Below, piece by piece: positions 1 through 6,039 of a stretch of DNA of 8,506 nucleotides. The translations under genes and the position numbers were made by a program. The DNA is from CAYXWM01 sp964468805 (GTDB lineage: Bacteria > Bacillota > Clostridia > Lachnospirales > WRBF01). The DNA lies in assembly GCA_964468805.1 (NCBI GenBank), contig CAYXWM010000079.1, forward strand, positions 1 to 8,506. The letters run 5' to 3'. The notes below the pieces were generated by a model. It was not told where the DNA came from. It saw nothing but the letters and a program-made list of their open reading frames with translations, and ran no database searches. Numbering within the stretch: the first letter of the stretch is position 1; every line of letters starts with the position of its first letter.

Positions 1-566
1 GTAGCATTGCATATTGTATCATAAATTGTAATGTCTGTCCCGGATTTTTTTAAAATATTTAATATATTTTCAAAATTTTCTCTTATAAATGTGGTTTGAA
101 TAACGAGTATGTGGGGTTTTCCGGGGTTTAAGGTCGGTATATTTTCCGTAGAATTGACCACAAGAGCCGTATTCTCCGCAAAGCCGTTTATCCCCTTGAC
201 TTCCGGGTGATTTTCGTCTCCAACGATAATAACTGTTTTTCCTTGGGAATATTCTCTCTCCACAATTTTATGGATTTCTTTAACGTTGGGGCAGGTGCAG
301 TCCAAAAATTTTATGCCGTTTTCTGACATGAAATCATAATCCTGTTTGGGGATTCCGTGGGCACGAATTACCACGGTTCGGTCGCCTGCGTCCTTTAAAT
401 CATTGATGACCTCTACACCTTTACCCGCCAATTCATCCACAATATGCTTATTGTGTATTACCGGCCCATAGGTACATAGTTTTTCCAATTCACAATGATT
501 ATATACAGTTTTTAGGGCTAAATCAACCCCATAACAGAAGCCTGCGTGTTTTCCCAACAATACCAT
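1..566 (-). CDS. ispH: 4-hydroxy-3-methylbut-2-enyl diphosphate reductase (IspH/LytB), N-terminal part, cut by window edge
   Basis: IspH is the [4Fe-4S] enzyme of the last MEP-pathway step; it reduces HMBPP to IPP and DMAPP in the cytoplasm. The 188 visible residues carry the family landmarks in order: GFCYGV with cluster ligand Cys11, the IHN histidine His38, RAHG with His70, DCTCPNV with ligand Cys92, ENHPEV with His120 and the proton-relay Glu122, QTTF with Thr158/Thr159, and ICNAT with the third ligand Cys186 just before the edge. All three cluster cysteines are present and the frame is open. About 90-100 residues should lie outside the window; in some clostridia IspH is fused to or followed by ribosomal protein S1, which cannot be tested here. 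The ATG at 564-566 is preceded by AGGTGA, whose TGA is the plsC stop, leaving a 4-nt gap, so translation is probably coupled to plsC. Confidence 0.95.
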   Translation of the reverse strand, partial: MVLLGKHAGFCYGVDLALKTVYNHCELEKLCTYGPVIHNKHIVDELAGKGVEVINDLKDAGDRTVVIRAHGIPKQDYDFMSENGIKFLDCTCPNVKEIHKIVEREYSQGKTVIIVGDENHPEVKGINGFAENTALVVNSTENIPTLNPGKPHILVIQTTFIRENFENILNILKKSGTDITIYDTICNA

Positions 567-570
567 AATT

Positions 571-1158
571 TCACCTACCGTTACCCGATAAAACCAGCAC
601 TTTCTCCATTACATTTTCAGTAATTTCGTTGAGTACCTCGGTTTTGAGTTTTGCATCTTTATAATTTTCCAATAAAACAGGCTCGCCGAAATTAACTGTT
701 ATTTTTGAGAACAATTTATAATTTCCCGATATACCCACGGGAATTATAGGCACTCCTGCCTTTAAGGCGAAAAATGCCGCTCCGGTTCTTCCTGCTTTAA
801 CGTCTATTTCTTTTTGTCTGCTGCCCTGAACAAATATGCCCAGAAGCTTGCCTTCTTTCAGATTCTTGATAGCTTTTTTATAAGATACCATATCTTGGCT
901 GTCTCTGTCTACCGGAAAAGCACCTAAGCCCAGAAGTATTTTTCCGATTAACTTGTTTTTAAAAAGCTCCGTTTTAGCCATATAATAGACCCGGCGTTTT
1001 AAGTAAGCCGCTAAAACTATGGGGTCGAAATTGCTCATATGGTTGGAACAAAGTATGGCACCGCCCTCTTTTGGGATGTTCTCTGTTCCGATTAATTTCA
1101 ATCTGTAAAATAGGCATACATATACAGCTATAAGAAATCGTGCGAATGAATATAACAT
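571..1158 (-). CDS. plsC: 1-acyl-sn-glycerol-3-phosphate acyltransferase (PlsC family)
   Basis: This 195-aa protein belongs to the PlsC/LPLAT family, which acylates lysophosphatidic acid to phosphatidic acid at the membrane. Residues 1-18 are hydrophobic and probably membrane-associated. The catalytic block is NHMSNFDP, with His40 and Asp45 in the H(X)4D spacing. FPVDRD follows at 81-86 and the VPIIPV block at 136-141. The third block, usually written EGTR, here reads FVQGSRQ (109-115), so the usual Glu is Gln111. Length is normal for the short clostridial PlsC proteins encoded between cmk and ispH. The ATG at 1156-1158 has GAGAGGTG five nucleotides upstream. The stop TGA overlaps the ispH ribosome binding site. 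A 119-bp gap with a palindromic repeat separates it from cmk. Acyl donor (acyl-ACP or acyl-CoA) cannot be told from sequence. Confidence 0.9.
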   Translation of the reverse strand: MLYSFARFLIAVYVCLFYRLKLIGTENIPKEGGAILCSNHMSNFDPIVLAAYLKRRVYYMAKTELFKNKLIGKILLGLGAFPVDRDSQDMVSYKKAIKNLKEGKLLGIFVQGSRQKEIDVKAGRTGAAFFALKAGVPIIPVGISGNYKLFSKITVNFGEPVLLENYKDAKLKTEVLNEITENVMEKVLVLSGNGR

Positions 1159-1172
1159 AGTACACCTCTCGT

Positions 1173-1247
1173 GAAAAAGGACTTGGGGAGAAAACCTTTG
1201 TAAACGGCGTTTACATTTGAAAAAGTTGTCTTCCCAAACCCTTTTTC
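1173..1247. repeat. Long imperfect palindrome between cmk and plsC (repeat family 1, copy A)
   Basis: Left arm pieces GAAAAAGG (1173-1180) and TTGGGGAGAAAAC (1183-1195) pair with GTTGTCTTCCCAA (1225-1237) and CCTTTTTC (1240-1247), with two mismatches in 21 positions. The centre holds a second perfect hairpin, TGTAAAC-GGC-GTTTACA (1199-1215). On the transcribed strand the structure ends with a T-rich stretch (TCCTTTTTC) just before the plsC ribosome binding site. The outer arms resemble the palindromes at 4074-4111 and 6541-6575. It could be a REP/MITE-like element or a weak attenuator. Confidence 0.7.
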
Positions 1248-1277
1248 AAAATTCCGGATAATCAGTAGTTTGCCGAA

Positions 1278-2000
1278 CTATAATAAATTTCTTGCCTGCA
1301 ACAAACCGACAATATATTCAATAATGGCGTTTACATCCATTTCGGAGCTGTCTATACTTACCGCATCTTTAGCCACGCAAAGTGGTGAACAGCTTCGGTT
1401 TATATCCCTGTGATCCCTTTCGGCAATTTGTTGCTGAGTGGTTTCGAAATCGGCGGCTATGCCCAATGCCTGTAACTCGCCCATACGACGCTCGGTTCGT
1501 TTTTCCAAGCTTGCATAAAGGTATATTTTTAATTGAGCCTCCGGCAAAACATTGGAACCTATGTCTCTGCCGTCCATAACCACTGAGTTTTCCTCGGCAA
1601 TATTCCTTTGAAGCTCTACAAGCCTTTCTCTGACGGCAGGAATAGCCGCGACTTGTGAGGAACCCACCGCAACCTCTTGGGTACGTATCATCCCTGTAAC
1701 GTCAGTCCCGTTTAAAATAACTCTGCACCCTTGAACGGCTGCTTTGCAGGCTATATTTATATTGCTTAATGCGGTCTTTACAGCCCGGTCATTGGCGGTA
1801 TCTATGCCGTTTTCTATGCAATACAAAGCCACAGCCCTGTACATAGCTCCGGTGTCTATATAAATCATGTTTAACTTTTTTGCAAGTTCTTTTGCCACGG
1901 TACTTTTACCGGCACCGCCCGGTCCGTCTATAGCAATGGCAAAAGGATTTGCTTCTCTGCCCGGTATAATAAAATTTCCCCCTGTCTTTTTAAATTGCAA
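1278..2000 (-). CDS. cmk: (d)CMP kinase (cytidylate kinase)
   Basis: Cmk phosphorylates CMP and dCMP with ATP in the cytoplasm. Visible features are the P-loop GPGGAGKST (26-34), the IDTGAMYRA substrate motif (48-56), VVMDGRDIGSNVLPEA in the middle and the RDHRDINRSCSPL lid and arginine region, ending with DAVSIDSSEMDV. At 240 aa it is some 15-20 residues longer than the usual 220-225. The extra residues lie before the AIAIDGP strand that normally begins the protein. The only usual start codon before the P-loop is TTG at 1998-2000; an in-frame TAG at 2010-2012 blocks anything upstream. An AGGA lies 7 nt before it, inside a hairpin. A rare alternative is the ATT eleven codons in, which has AGGGGG at good spacing and would give a near-normal length. 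It follows the flavoprotein gene by 38 bp and is probably cotranscribed. Confidence 0.95.
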   Translation of the reverse strand: MQFKKTGGNFIIPGREANPFAIAIDGPGGAGKSTVAKELAKKLNMIYIDTGAMYRAVALYCIENGIDTANDRAVKTALSNINIACKAAVQGCRVILNGTDVTGMIRTQEVAVGSSQVAAIPAVRERLVELQRNIAEENSVVMDGRDIGSNVLPEAQLKIYLYASLEKRTERRMGELQALGIAADFETTQQQIAERDHRDINRSCSPLCVAKDAVSIDSSEMDVNAIIEYIVGLLQARNLL

Positions 2001-2008
2001 TGGGTATT

Positions 2009-2032
2009 CCTAATTCCTTGGTAAGGATTAGG
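2009..2032 (-). promoter_or_regulatory. Hairpin covering the cmk ribosome binding site
   Basis: On the minus strand CCTAATCCTT, a 3-nt loop ACC, and AAGGAATTAGG pair over ten base pairs with one bulged base. The 3' arm contains both purine-rich segments (AAGGA and TAGGA) that could bind 16S rRNA ahead of the TTG start at 2000. If formed in the mRNA it would lower cmk initiation unless ribosomes arriving from the upstream gene, whose stop is at 2039-2041, open it. The structure is seen; the regulation is inferred. Confidence 0.45.
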
Positions 2033-2038
2033 ATCAAA

Positions 2039-3277
2039 CTAATTCCGGTTAAGTTGCTTTTTTATGCTCATAGCCGCAACATAAGCTGTAGAAAAGGCTA
2101 TTTGAAGATTAAATCCCCCGGTTAATCCGTCTGTATCTATTACCTCACCCACAAAATACAGCCCTTCTGTCAATCGAGATTCCATGGTTTTGGGATTAAT
2201 TTGGTTCACATTTACTCCTCCTGCGGTAATTACGGCTTCTTTAAATGAAGGAGTATTTATAACCGTCAGTTCAAGGTTTTTCAAAAGTTTAACCAAACCT
2301 GCCCTCTCAACTTTAGTAACCTCACAGGTTTTTTTATTGGGTAAAATACCGCTTAAATCTATGATAACAGGTATCATTTTTTGTGGCAATAGGTCATTTA
2401 GGCTGTTTTTATACTCTCTGTTGCTGTACTTTTGGAAATCACGCAATAATCTTGCATCCAGTTCCTTCTCCGAAAGAGCCGGTTTTAAGTCAACAGAAAG
2501 GGTATATTCTCGGTTGGTTTCCATAAACCTGCTTCCGCTGAGAATAACCGGTCCGGATACTCCTTTGTGAGTAAAGAGCATTTCTCCGAAATCCGTGTAT
2601 ACCGTTTTATCTTTCAATGAAAGCTTTATGCTAATATTTCTCAAGCTTAACCCTTGGAGAGACTTTACCCAAGCCAAACCGGAAACAAGAGGGGTTAAGG
2701 CAGGTGAAAGTTTCGTTATCGTGTGACCGGTATCTTCGGCAAACCTGTACCCGTCACCTGTGGAGCCGGTTGCCGGATAGGAAAGACCGCCGGTAGCCAC
2801 AATAACCGCCGATGCCTTGTGTAAAACTCCGTCTTTCGTTATAACGCCTGTTACCTTGTTTTCATGGAGGACAATTTTATCCGCAACTGTTCTTAAATGT
2901 ACGGAAACGCCCAAATCGTAGAGATTCTTGGCAAAGAACCCCACAACGTCATCAGCCTTTTGGGACTTGGGAAATACCCTGTTTCCTCGTTCCGTTACGG
3001 TTTCCAACCCTCGGTAATTAAAAAAATCTATGGTATCGTTAGCGTTAAAGGCATGAAAAGCACTGTATAAAAATGAAGGATTGCCCGGGATATTTTCCAT
3101 AAGCGTAGGAATATCGGCGGCGTTGGTTATATTACAGCGACCCTTGCCGGTTATGGCAAGCTTTCTGCCTAGGCGGTTATTTTTTTCCAGGAGGACTGCC
3201 TTTACGCCTTCCTCTGCCAGTATGTTTGCCGCCATTAGGCCTGCGGCTCCGCCTCCTATTATTACCGTAGGGTTCAT
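2039..3277 (-). CDS. FAD-dependent oxidoreductase of the HI0933/YhiN (BaiN-like) family
   Basis: A 412-aa flavoprotein. The N-terminal Rossmann motif GGGAAGLMAA (8-17) and Glu31 at the end of the second strand bind FAD. The family signature LGRKLAITGKGRCNITN occupies 36-52. A second nucleotide-associated segment, VIVATGGLSYPATGSTGDG, lies in the middle. The C-terminus has AGGVNVNQINPKTMES followed by GEVIDTDGLTGGFNLQIA (377-394), the closing FAD contact typical of the family. Homologues are annotated as aminoacetone-oxidase-like or BaiN-like; BaiN of Clostridium scindens has been linked to bile-acid reduction, but most clostridia carry this gene beside cmk, so a general redox role is more likely and the substrate is unknown. 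Start ATG at 3275-3277 overlaps the rnc stop as ATGA, with GGGAG upstream, so it is translationally coupled to rnc. Confidence 0.93.
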   Translation of the reverse strand: MNPTVIIGGGAAGLMAANILAEEGVKAVLLEKNNRLGRKLAITGKGRCNITNAADIPTLMENIPGNPSFLYSAFHAFNANDTIDFFNYRGLETVTERGNRVFPKSQKADDVVGFFAKNLYDLGVSVHLRTVADKIVLHENKVTGVITKDGVLHKASAVIVATGGLSYPATGSTGDGYRFAEDTGHTITKLSPALTPLVSGLAWVKSLQGLSLRNISIKLSLKDKTVYTDFGEMLFTHKGVSGPVILSGSRFMETNREYTLSVDLKPALSEKELDARLLRDFQKYSNREYKNSLNDLLPQKMIPVIIDLSGILPNKKTCEVTKVERAGLVKLLKNLELTVINTPSFKEAVITAGGVNVNQINPKTMESRLTEGLYFVGEVIDTDGLTGGFNLQIAFSTAYVAAMSIKKQLNRN

Positions 3278-3954
3278 TTATGCTCTCCCATTTTTTTCAA
3301 TGCCTGATAAGCCGCCGCACGTTCTGCATCTTTTTTACTTTTTCCCTTACCTCTGCCCAGTTCTTTACCGTTATGCATGGCTTGAGAAATAAAACATTTT
3401 TCGTGGTCCGGTCCGCTTTCGCTGATAATATTGTAAATAACGGGCTTTTTCGAGTGACCCTGAATTATTTCTTGCAGCTTGGTTTTGTAATCGCTTTGAA
3501 CAAAATTTTCGTCAAAGTCCTCTACATCCGTAAGCACTAGGTTTGTCAATATCTTTTTGGCGGATTCAAAACCGCCGTCCAAAAAGACCGCTCCGATTAT
3601 GGCTTCAAAAGCATCGGAAACTATGGAATCTCTCAGGCGACCGCCGGTTTGTTCCTCGCCACGTCCCAGTTTTAAGCAGTTGCCTATACCTATATTTCGC
3701 CCTACTTTAGCCAAATTGCCCTCGCATACTATGCTTGCACGCAATTTGGTTAACTGACCTTCGCTTAAATGGGGAAAATTATTATACAAATAGTCGCTGA
3801 CAGTCAGCTCCAAAACCGCATCTCCCAAAAACTCCAGGCGTTCGTTGTCTTTAACGCTGTTGTTTTCGTGAGAATAAGAGCTGTGAGTACAGGCTTGTAC
3901 TAAAATATCTTTATTATTAAAATTATAACCTATTTTTTCTTCGAGTACTTGCAT
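3274..3954 (-). CDS. rnc: Ribonuclease III
   Basis: RNase III cleaves double-stranded RNA in the cytoplasm, maturing pre-rRNA and some mRNAs. The 226-aa protein has the usual layout: a catalytic domain with the signature NERLEFLGDAVLE (37-49) carrying Glu38, Glu41 and Asp45, then SDAFEAIIGAVFLDGG with Asp115 and Glu118. These correspond to E. coli Glu38, Glu41, Asp45, Asp114 and Glu117. A double-stranded RNA-binding domain follows from DYKTKLQE to the end, including the KGKSKKDAERAAA helix. Length matches the family. ATG at 3952-3954 has GGAGG five nucleotides upstream. The gene is separated from acpP by 396 bp, so it may have its own promoter. Instead of the usual clostridial smc and ftsY neighbours it overlaps the flavoprotein gene by 4 bp. 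Confidence 0.97.
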   Translation of the reverse strand: MQVLEEKIGYNFNNKDILVQACTHSSYSHENNSVKDNERLEFLGDAVLELTVSDYLYNNFPHLSEGQLTKLRASIVCEGNLAKVGRNIGIGNCLKLGRGEEQTGGRLRDSIVSDAFEAIIGAVFLDGGFESAKKILTNLVLTDVEDFDENFVQSDYKTKLQEIIQGHSKKPVIYNIISESGPDHEKCFISQAMHNGKELGRGKGKSKKDAERAAAYQALKKMGEHK

Positions 3955-4073
3955 ATTACCTCCAAACCGTTGCCTTTGGTAGCGGTATTTTTACGGGACT
4001 TGGGATTAAGCATAATCATAATAAAGGTTCCAAATAAATTATTAAGCCTCTATAATTTTAAAAGACGGTAACC

Positions 4074-4111
4074 TTGGGGAAAACTTTTTCCGGAGAAAAA
4101 ATTTTCCCCAA
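4074..4111. repeat. Near-loopless palindrome upstream of rnc (repeat family 1, copy B)
   Basis: TTGGGGAAAACTTTTTCC (4074-4091) is followed directly by its near-perfect inverted copy (4092-4111), with one mismatch and a small bulge. The outer arms TTGGGGAAAA/TTTTCCCCAA and the flank AACCCCTTTCAAAA are shared with the elements at 1173-1247 and 6541-6575. It sits 120 bp upstream of rnc. Confidence 0.7.
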
Positions 4112-4120
4112 ACCCCTTTC

Positions 4121-4151
4121 AAAAAGACAAAACCAAAGTGGTTAGGTTTTG
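4121..4151 (-). terminator. Candidate intrinsic terminator between acpP and rnc
   Basis: On the minus strand CAAAACC and GGTTTTG form a perfect 7-bp stem around a 10-nt loop (4128-4151), followed directly by TCTTTTT (4121-4127). The stem has only three G-C pairs, so termination is likely partial. It could end transcripts from acpP. Confidence 0.4.
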
Positions 4152-4199
4152 TATCCCGGAAAGGACGTCTTATTGCTTACCGGAAAATCCCTTATAATA

Positions 4200-4245
4200 T
4201 AAAATGCAATTTCACCCTTCTTTAATCGGGCAAAGTTGCATTTTA
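4200..4245 (-). other. Strong 46-nt stem-loop in the acpP-rnc gap
   Basis: On the minus strand TAAAATGCAA pairs with TTGCATTTTA (10 bp). After a single C/A mismatch, TTTGCCC pairs with GGGTGAA (7 bp) around a 10-nt loop. Two of the inner pairs are G.U, which work on the minus-strand RNA but would be A/C mismatches on the other strand, pointing to a function in the transcript. The 3' side continues TATTAT, so it could double as a weak terminator for acpP or act as an mRNA 3'-end stabiliser. Confidence 0.5.
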
Positions 4246-4261
4246 GTATATGCATATTAAA

Positions 4262-4290
4262 TTAATATTTTGATTACACCGTTTTAACAA
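4262..4290 (-). promoter_or_regulatory. Weak sigma-A promoter candidate ahead of rnc
   Basis: TTGTTA (-35, 4285-4290) and TATTAA (-10, 4262-4267) are 17 bp apart, each matching 4 of 6 consensus bases. Transcription would begin just before the stem-loop at 4200-4245 and run into rnc. AT-rich sequence gives such matches by chance fairly often. Confidence 0.25.
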
Positions 4291-4350
4291 AGTAGACTTT
4301 TCAAAACACAATTACTAAAAGCACGGACGAAATAAAATTCCGACCTAATA

Positions 4351-4578
4351 TTATTTAAGGTTTTGGATATAGTTAACAACGTCGCCTACGGTTTTCATTT
4401 TTTCTGCATCTTCGTTGGAAAATTCCATTTCAAAAGCGTCTTCCAATTCGGAAATAATTTGGAATACGTCCAAGGAGTCTGCACCCAAGTCTTCTGCAAA
4501 AGTAGTTTCCATAGTGATTTTATCTGTATCAACGCTCATTTGGTCAGCGATGATTTCTCTGATTTTATCGAATTCCAT
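4351..4578 (-). CDS. acpP: Acyl carrier protein
   Basis: The 75-aa acidic protein is a type II acyl carrier protein, carrying growing fatty acyl chains on 4'-phosphopantetheine. The attachment motif is DLGADSLD with Ser35, after the typical first helix (MEFDKIREIIADQM) and loop. Helix II, VFQIISELEDAFEMEF, and the GDVVNYIQNL helix at the end fit the four-helix fold and the usual length. ATG at 4576-4578 lies 2 bp after the plsX stop, and its GGAGGAA ribosome binding site is inside the last plsX codons, so the two genes are tightly coupled. PlsX uses acyl-ACP as substrate, which explains the pairing. Confidence 0.98.
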   Translation of the reverse strand: MEFDKIREIIADQMSVDTDKITMETTFAEDLGADSLDVFQIISELEDAFEMEFSNEDAEKMKTVGDVVNYIQNLK

Positions 4579-4580
4579 TT

Positions 4581-5591
4581 CTATTCCTCCGATTTGTTTA
4601 TTATACTGCTGATTTTTGTATTTATATCGTTTTCTATAAATTTTATGCTTTGTTTAACCGCATTAAATATAGCTTTGCAATCAGAGCTGCCGTGAGCCTT
4701 TACCACAAGGGCGTTTAACCCCAACAGTGGTGCTCCGCCTACTTCTGTATAATCCATTTGGGCTTTTATGCGTTTAAAAGCACCTTTGGCAAAGAAAGCT
4801 CCCAGTTTGGATAAAGGCGAGGACAGTAATTCCTTCTTTATGATTTTAAGCAGAGAGTTAGCCAAGCCTTCTGTATGCTTGAGAATAGTATTGCCTAAAA
4901 ATCCGTCACATACCAAAACATCGCAAACTCCCGTGGAAATTTGTGAACCTTCTATATTTCCTATAAAGTTAAGGTTTTCAGCCTCCAGCAATTCAAAAGC
5001 CTCTTTGGTTAAAGAATTGCCTTTTTCCTTTTCCGTTCCTATACTTGCCAGGCCTACCCTCGGATTTTTTATGCCAAGCATATCCTGCATATATATTATT
5101 CCCATTTTGGCAAACTGTAGTAGATATGTCGCCTTGCAGTCTACGTTTGCTCCCGAATCTATAAGTAAGGTATAGCTGTTGTTATCATTGGGAAGCAGAG
5201 TACCTATGGCGGGTCGCTCTATACCGGGAATACGCCCGATTTTCATGGTAGAACCTGCCAGCAAAGCACCGGTATTACCTGCTGATACAAAAGCCGACGC
5301 AGAACCTTCCTTAACCAAATTCAATCCTATGGCCATGGAGGAGTCCTTTTTTTGGCGTATGGCATTAACCGGCGAATCTTGGTTGGTAATAACCTGAGTT
5401 GCGTTAACCGTTTCCAACCGAGATTTATCGAAGGTCAGGCTTGCCAGTTTTGGCTCTATAGTTTCCTTGTTTCCTACCAATTTTACATGCAGTCTGCTGT
5501 CCTGCAACGACTGTACCGCCGCCTTGATTATTTCATCCGGAGCGTTGTCACCACCCATAGCGTCTAACGCTATGACTATTTTTTCTTTCAA
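4581..5591 (-). CDS. plsX: Phosphate acyltransferase PlsX
   Basis: PlsX converts acyl-ACP and phosphate into acyl-phosphate, the acyl donor for PlsY, and works as a peripheral membrane enzyme. The N-terminus IVIALDAMGGDNAPDEI is the family signature. Further markers are FVSAGNTGALLAGS, RPAIGTLLP, DSGANVDC, GTEKEKGN, VCDGFLGN and the final ALVVKAHGSSD. I place the start at TTG (5589-5591), giving 336 aa, because AGAGGTG (5597-5603) lies five nucleotides upstream of it and the protein then begins MKEKIVIALDAMGGD, as in relatives. The frame is open two codons further to a GTG at 5595-5597, but that codon overlaps the ribosome binding site. It is probably transcribed with acpP from a promoter at 5691-5719. 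No FapR-like operator was recognised. Confidence 0.96.
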   Translation of the reverse strand: MKEKIVIALDAMGGDNAPDEIIKAAVQSLQDSRLHVKLVGNKETIEPKLASLTFDKSRLETVNATQVITNQDSPVNAIRQKKDSSMAIGLNLVKEGSASAFVSAGNTGALLAGSTMKIGRIPGIERPAIGTLLPNDNNSYTLLIDSGANVDCKATYLLQFAKMGIIYMQDMLGIKNPRVGLASIGTEKEKGNSLTKEAFELLEAENLNFIGNIEGSQISTGVCDVLVCDGFLGNTILKHTEGLANSLLKIIKKELLSSPLSKLGAFFAKGAFKRIKAQMDYTEVGGAPLLGLNALVVKAHGSSDCKAIFNAVKQSIKFIENDINTKISSIINKSEE

Positions 5592-5680
5592 TGCCACACC
5601 TCTGAATCAATTCCGGTTATGTCGTTATCTGTTAGAATGAAATAGTTTAAGTCGTTAAAAAAATAGCACAACATAACAGT

Positions 5681-5755
5681 AAAGACAGCAAATATACTAA
5701 ATTCCGAAAACCGGGGCAAAACCCTCGGATAAGGGAAGTAGGATTAGCTGTCTTT
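5681..5755 (-). other. Nested inverted repeats in the rpmF-plsX gap
   Basis: AAAGACAGC (5681-5689) recurs as a perfect inverted copy at 5747-5755. Between them CCGA/TCGG enclose a GGG/CCC hairpin (5704-5728). Together they could fold as a nested stem in a transcript reading through from rpmF. The plsX promoter candidate lies inside, with its start site expected near the inner edge of the proximal arm, so a transcript from that promoter would lack the distal arm. Function unknown. Confidence 0.35.
5691..5719 (-). promoter_or_regulatory. Sigma-A promoter candidate for plsX-acpP
   Basis: TTGCCC (-35, 5714-5719, 4 of 6) and TATATT (-10, 5691-5696, 5 of 6) are separated by 17 bp. The start site would be near 5684, giving a leader of about 93 nt before the plsX TTG. 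Confidence 0.5.
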
Positions 5756-5763
5756 GGAATGTG

Positions 5764-5937
5764 TTACACAACTTCTTTTTTATTATAGTTACCACAAGAT
5801 TTGCAAACCCTGTGAGATTTCATAAGCTCGCCGCATTTGCTGCAGGAAACCAGGCTCGGCAAGGAAATTTTCCATGTTTGAGCACGTCTTTTGTCACGTC
5901 TTGCCTTTGAAGTCTTACCTTTTGGACAGATAGCCAT
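5764..5937 (-). CDS. rpmF: Large-subunit ribosomal protein L32 (zinc-ribbon form)
   Basis: A 57-aa basic protein. It starts MAICPKGKTSKARRDKRRAQ, close to the MAVPKRKTSK...RR..RR pattern of L32, and carries four cysteines as CSKCGE (32, 35) and CKSCGN (45, 48), the zinc-binding form of the protein. L32 is a small structural protein of the 50S subunit. The ATG at 5935-5937 has an excellent AAGGAGGTG (5943-5951) five nucleotides upstream, and the TAA is at 5764-5766. The yceD-rpmF-plsX neighbourhood is widely conserved in bacteria, which supports the call. A hairpin repeat fills most of the 100-bp gap to yceD. Its one unusual point is a fifth cysteine, Cys4, where Val-Pro is common. Confidence 0.96.
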   Translation of the reverse strand: MAICPKGKTSKARRDKRRAQTWKISLPSLVSCSKCGELMKSHRVCKSCGNYNKKEVV

Positions 5938-5971
5938 GAGTACACCTCCTTATTATGCTGATACAGTACTT

Positions 5972-6039
5972 AGAACCCGTATTCAATATTAGAAAAAACC
6001 TTATTGGCTGCGATTTTTCCATATTAAATACATGTTCCT
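5972..6039 (-). repeat. Structured RNA repeat between yceD and rpmF (repeat family 2, copy 1)
   Basis: On the transcribed strand the 5' arm (6039-6021) and 3' arm (5989-5972) form 17 of 18 pairs, three of them G.U. Inside, GGAAAAA can pair with TTTTTTC and an AGCC-AATAA-GGTT hairpin forms the tip. The left half matches the copy at 8254-8292 in 31 of 39 positions on the plus strand. The element begins on the yceD stop codon and ends 20 nt before the rpmF ribosome binding site. All G.U pairs would be A/C mismatches on the other strand, so it looks like an RNA in the direction of the genes. Confidence 0.65.

Larger units (their letters stand above)
3955..4350. other. Gene-free acpP-rnc gap, rich in hairpins
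   Basis: No credible gene is seen in these 396 bp. From acpP towards rnc it holds: a weak hairpin right after the acpP stop (4325-4345, 7 of 8 pairs, then GCTTTTAG), a weak promoter candidate (4262-4290), a 17-bp stem-loop (4200-4245), a terminator candidate (4121-4151) and a palindromic repeat (4074-4111). About 110 bp follow up to the rnc ribosome binding site with no structure I can support. The arrangement suggests that acpP and rnc are at least partly separate transcription units. Confidence 0.6.

Noticed and set aside
566..571. A frameshift or fusion between plsC and ispH because they nearly touch
   Set aside because: The plsC stop TGA (571-573) and the ispH ATG (564-566) are clean, with a shared ribosome binding site; this is ordinary translational coupling.
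4363..4695. Plus-strand open frames opposite acpP and plsX, and similar long ones opposite ackA, rnc and yceD
   Set aside because: They mirror well-supported conserved genes, lack ribosome binding sites and have no recognisable motifs.
5598..5680. FapR or FabT operator in front of plsX
   Set aside because: No palindrome of the known FapR type or TTTGA-type FabT site was found; the AACGAC direct repeats are too weak.
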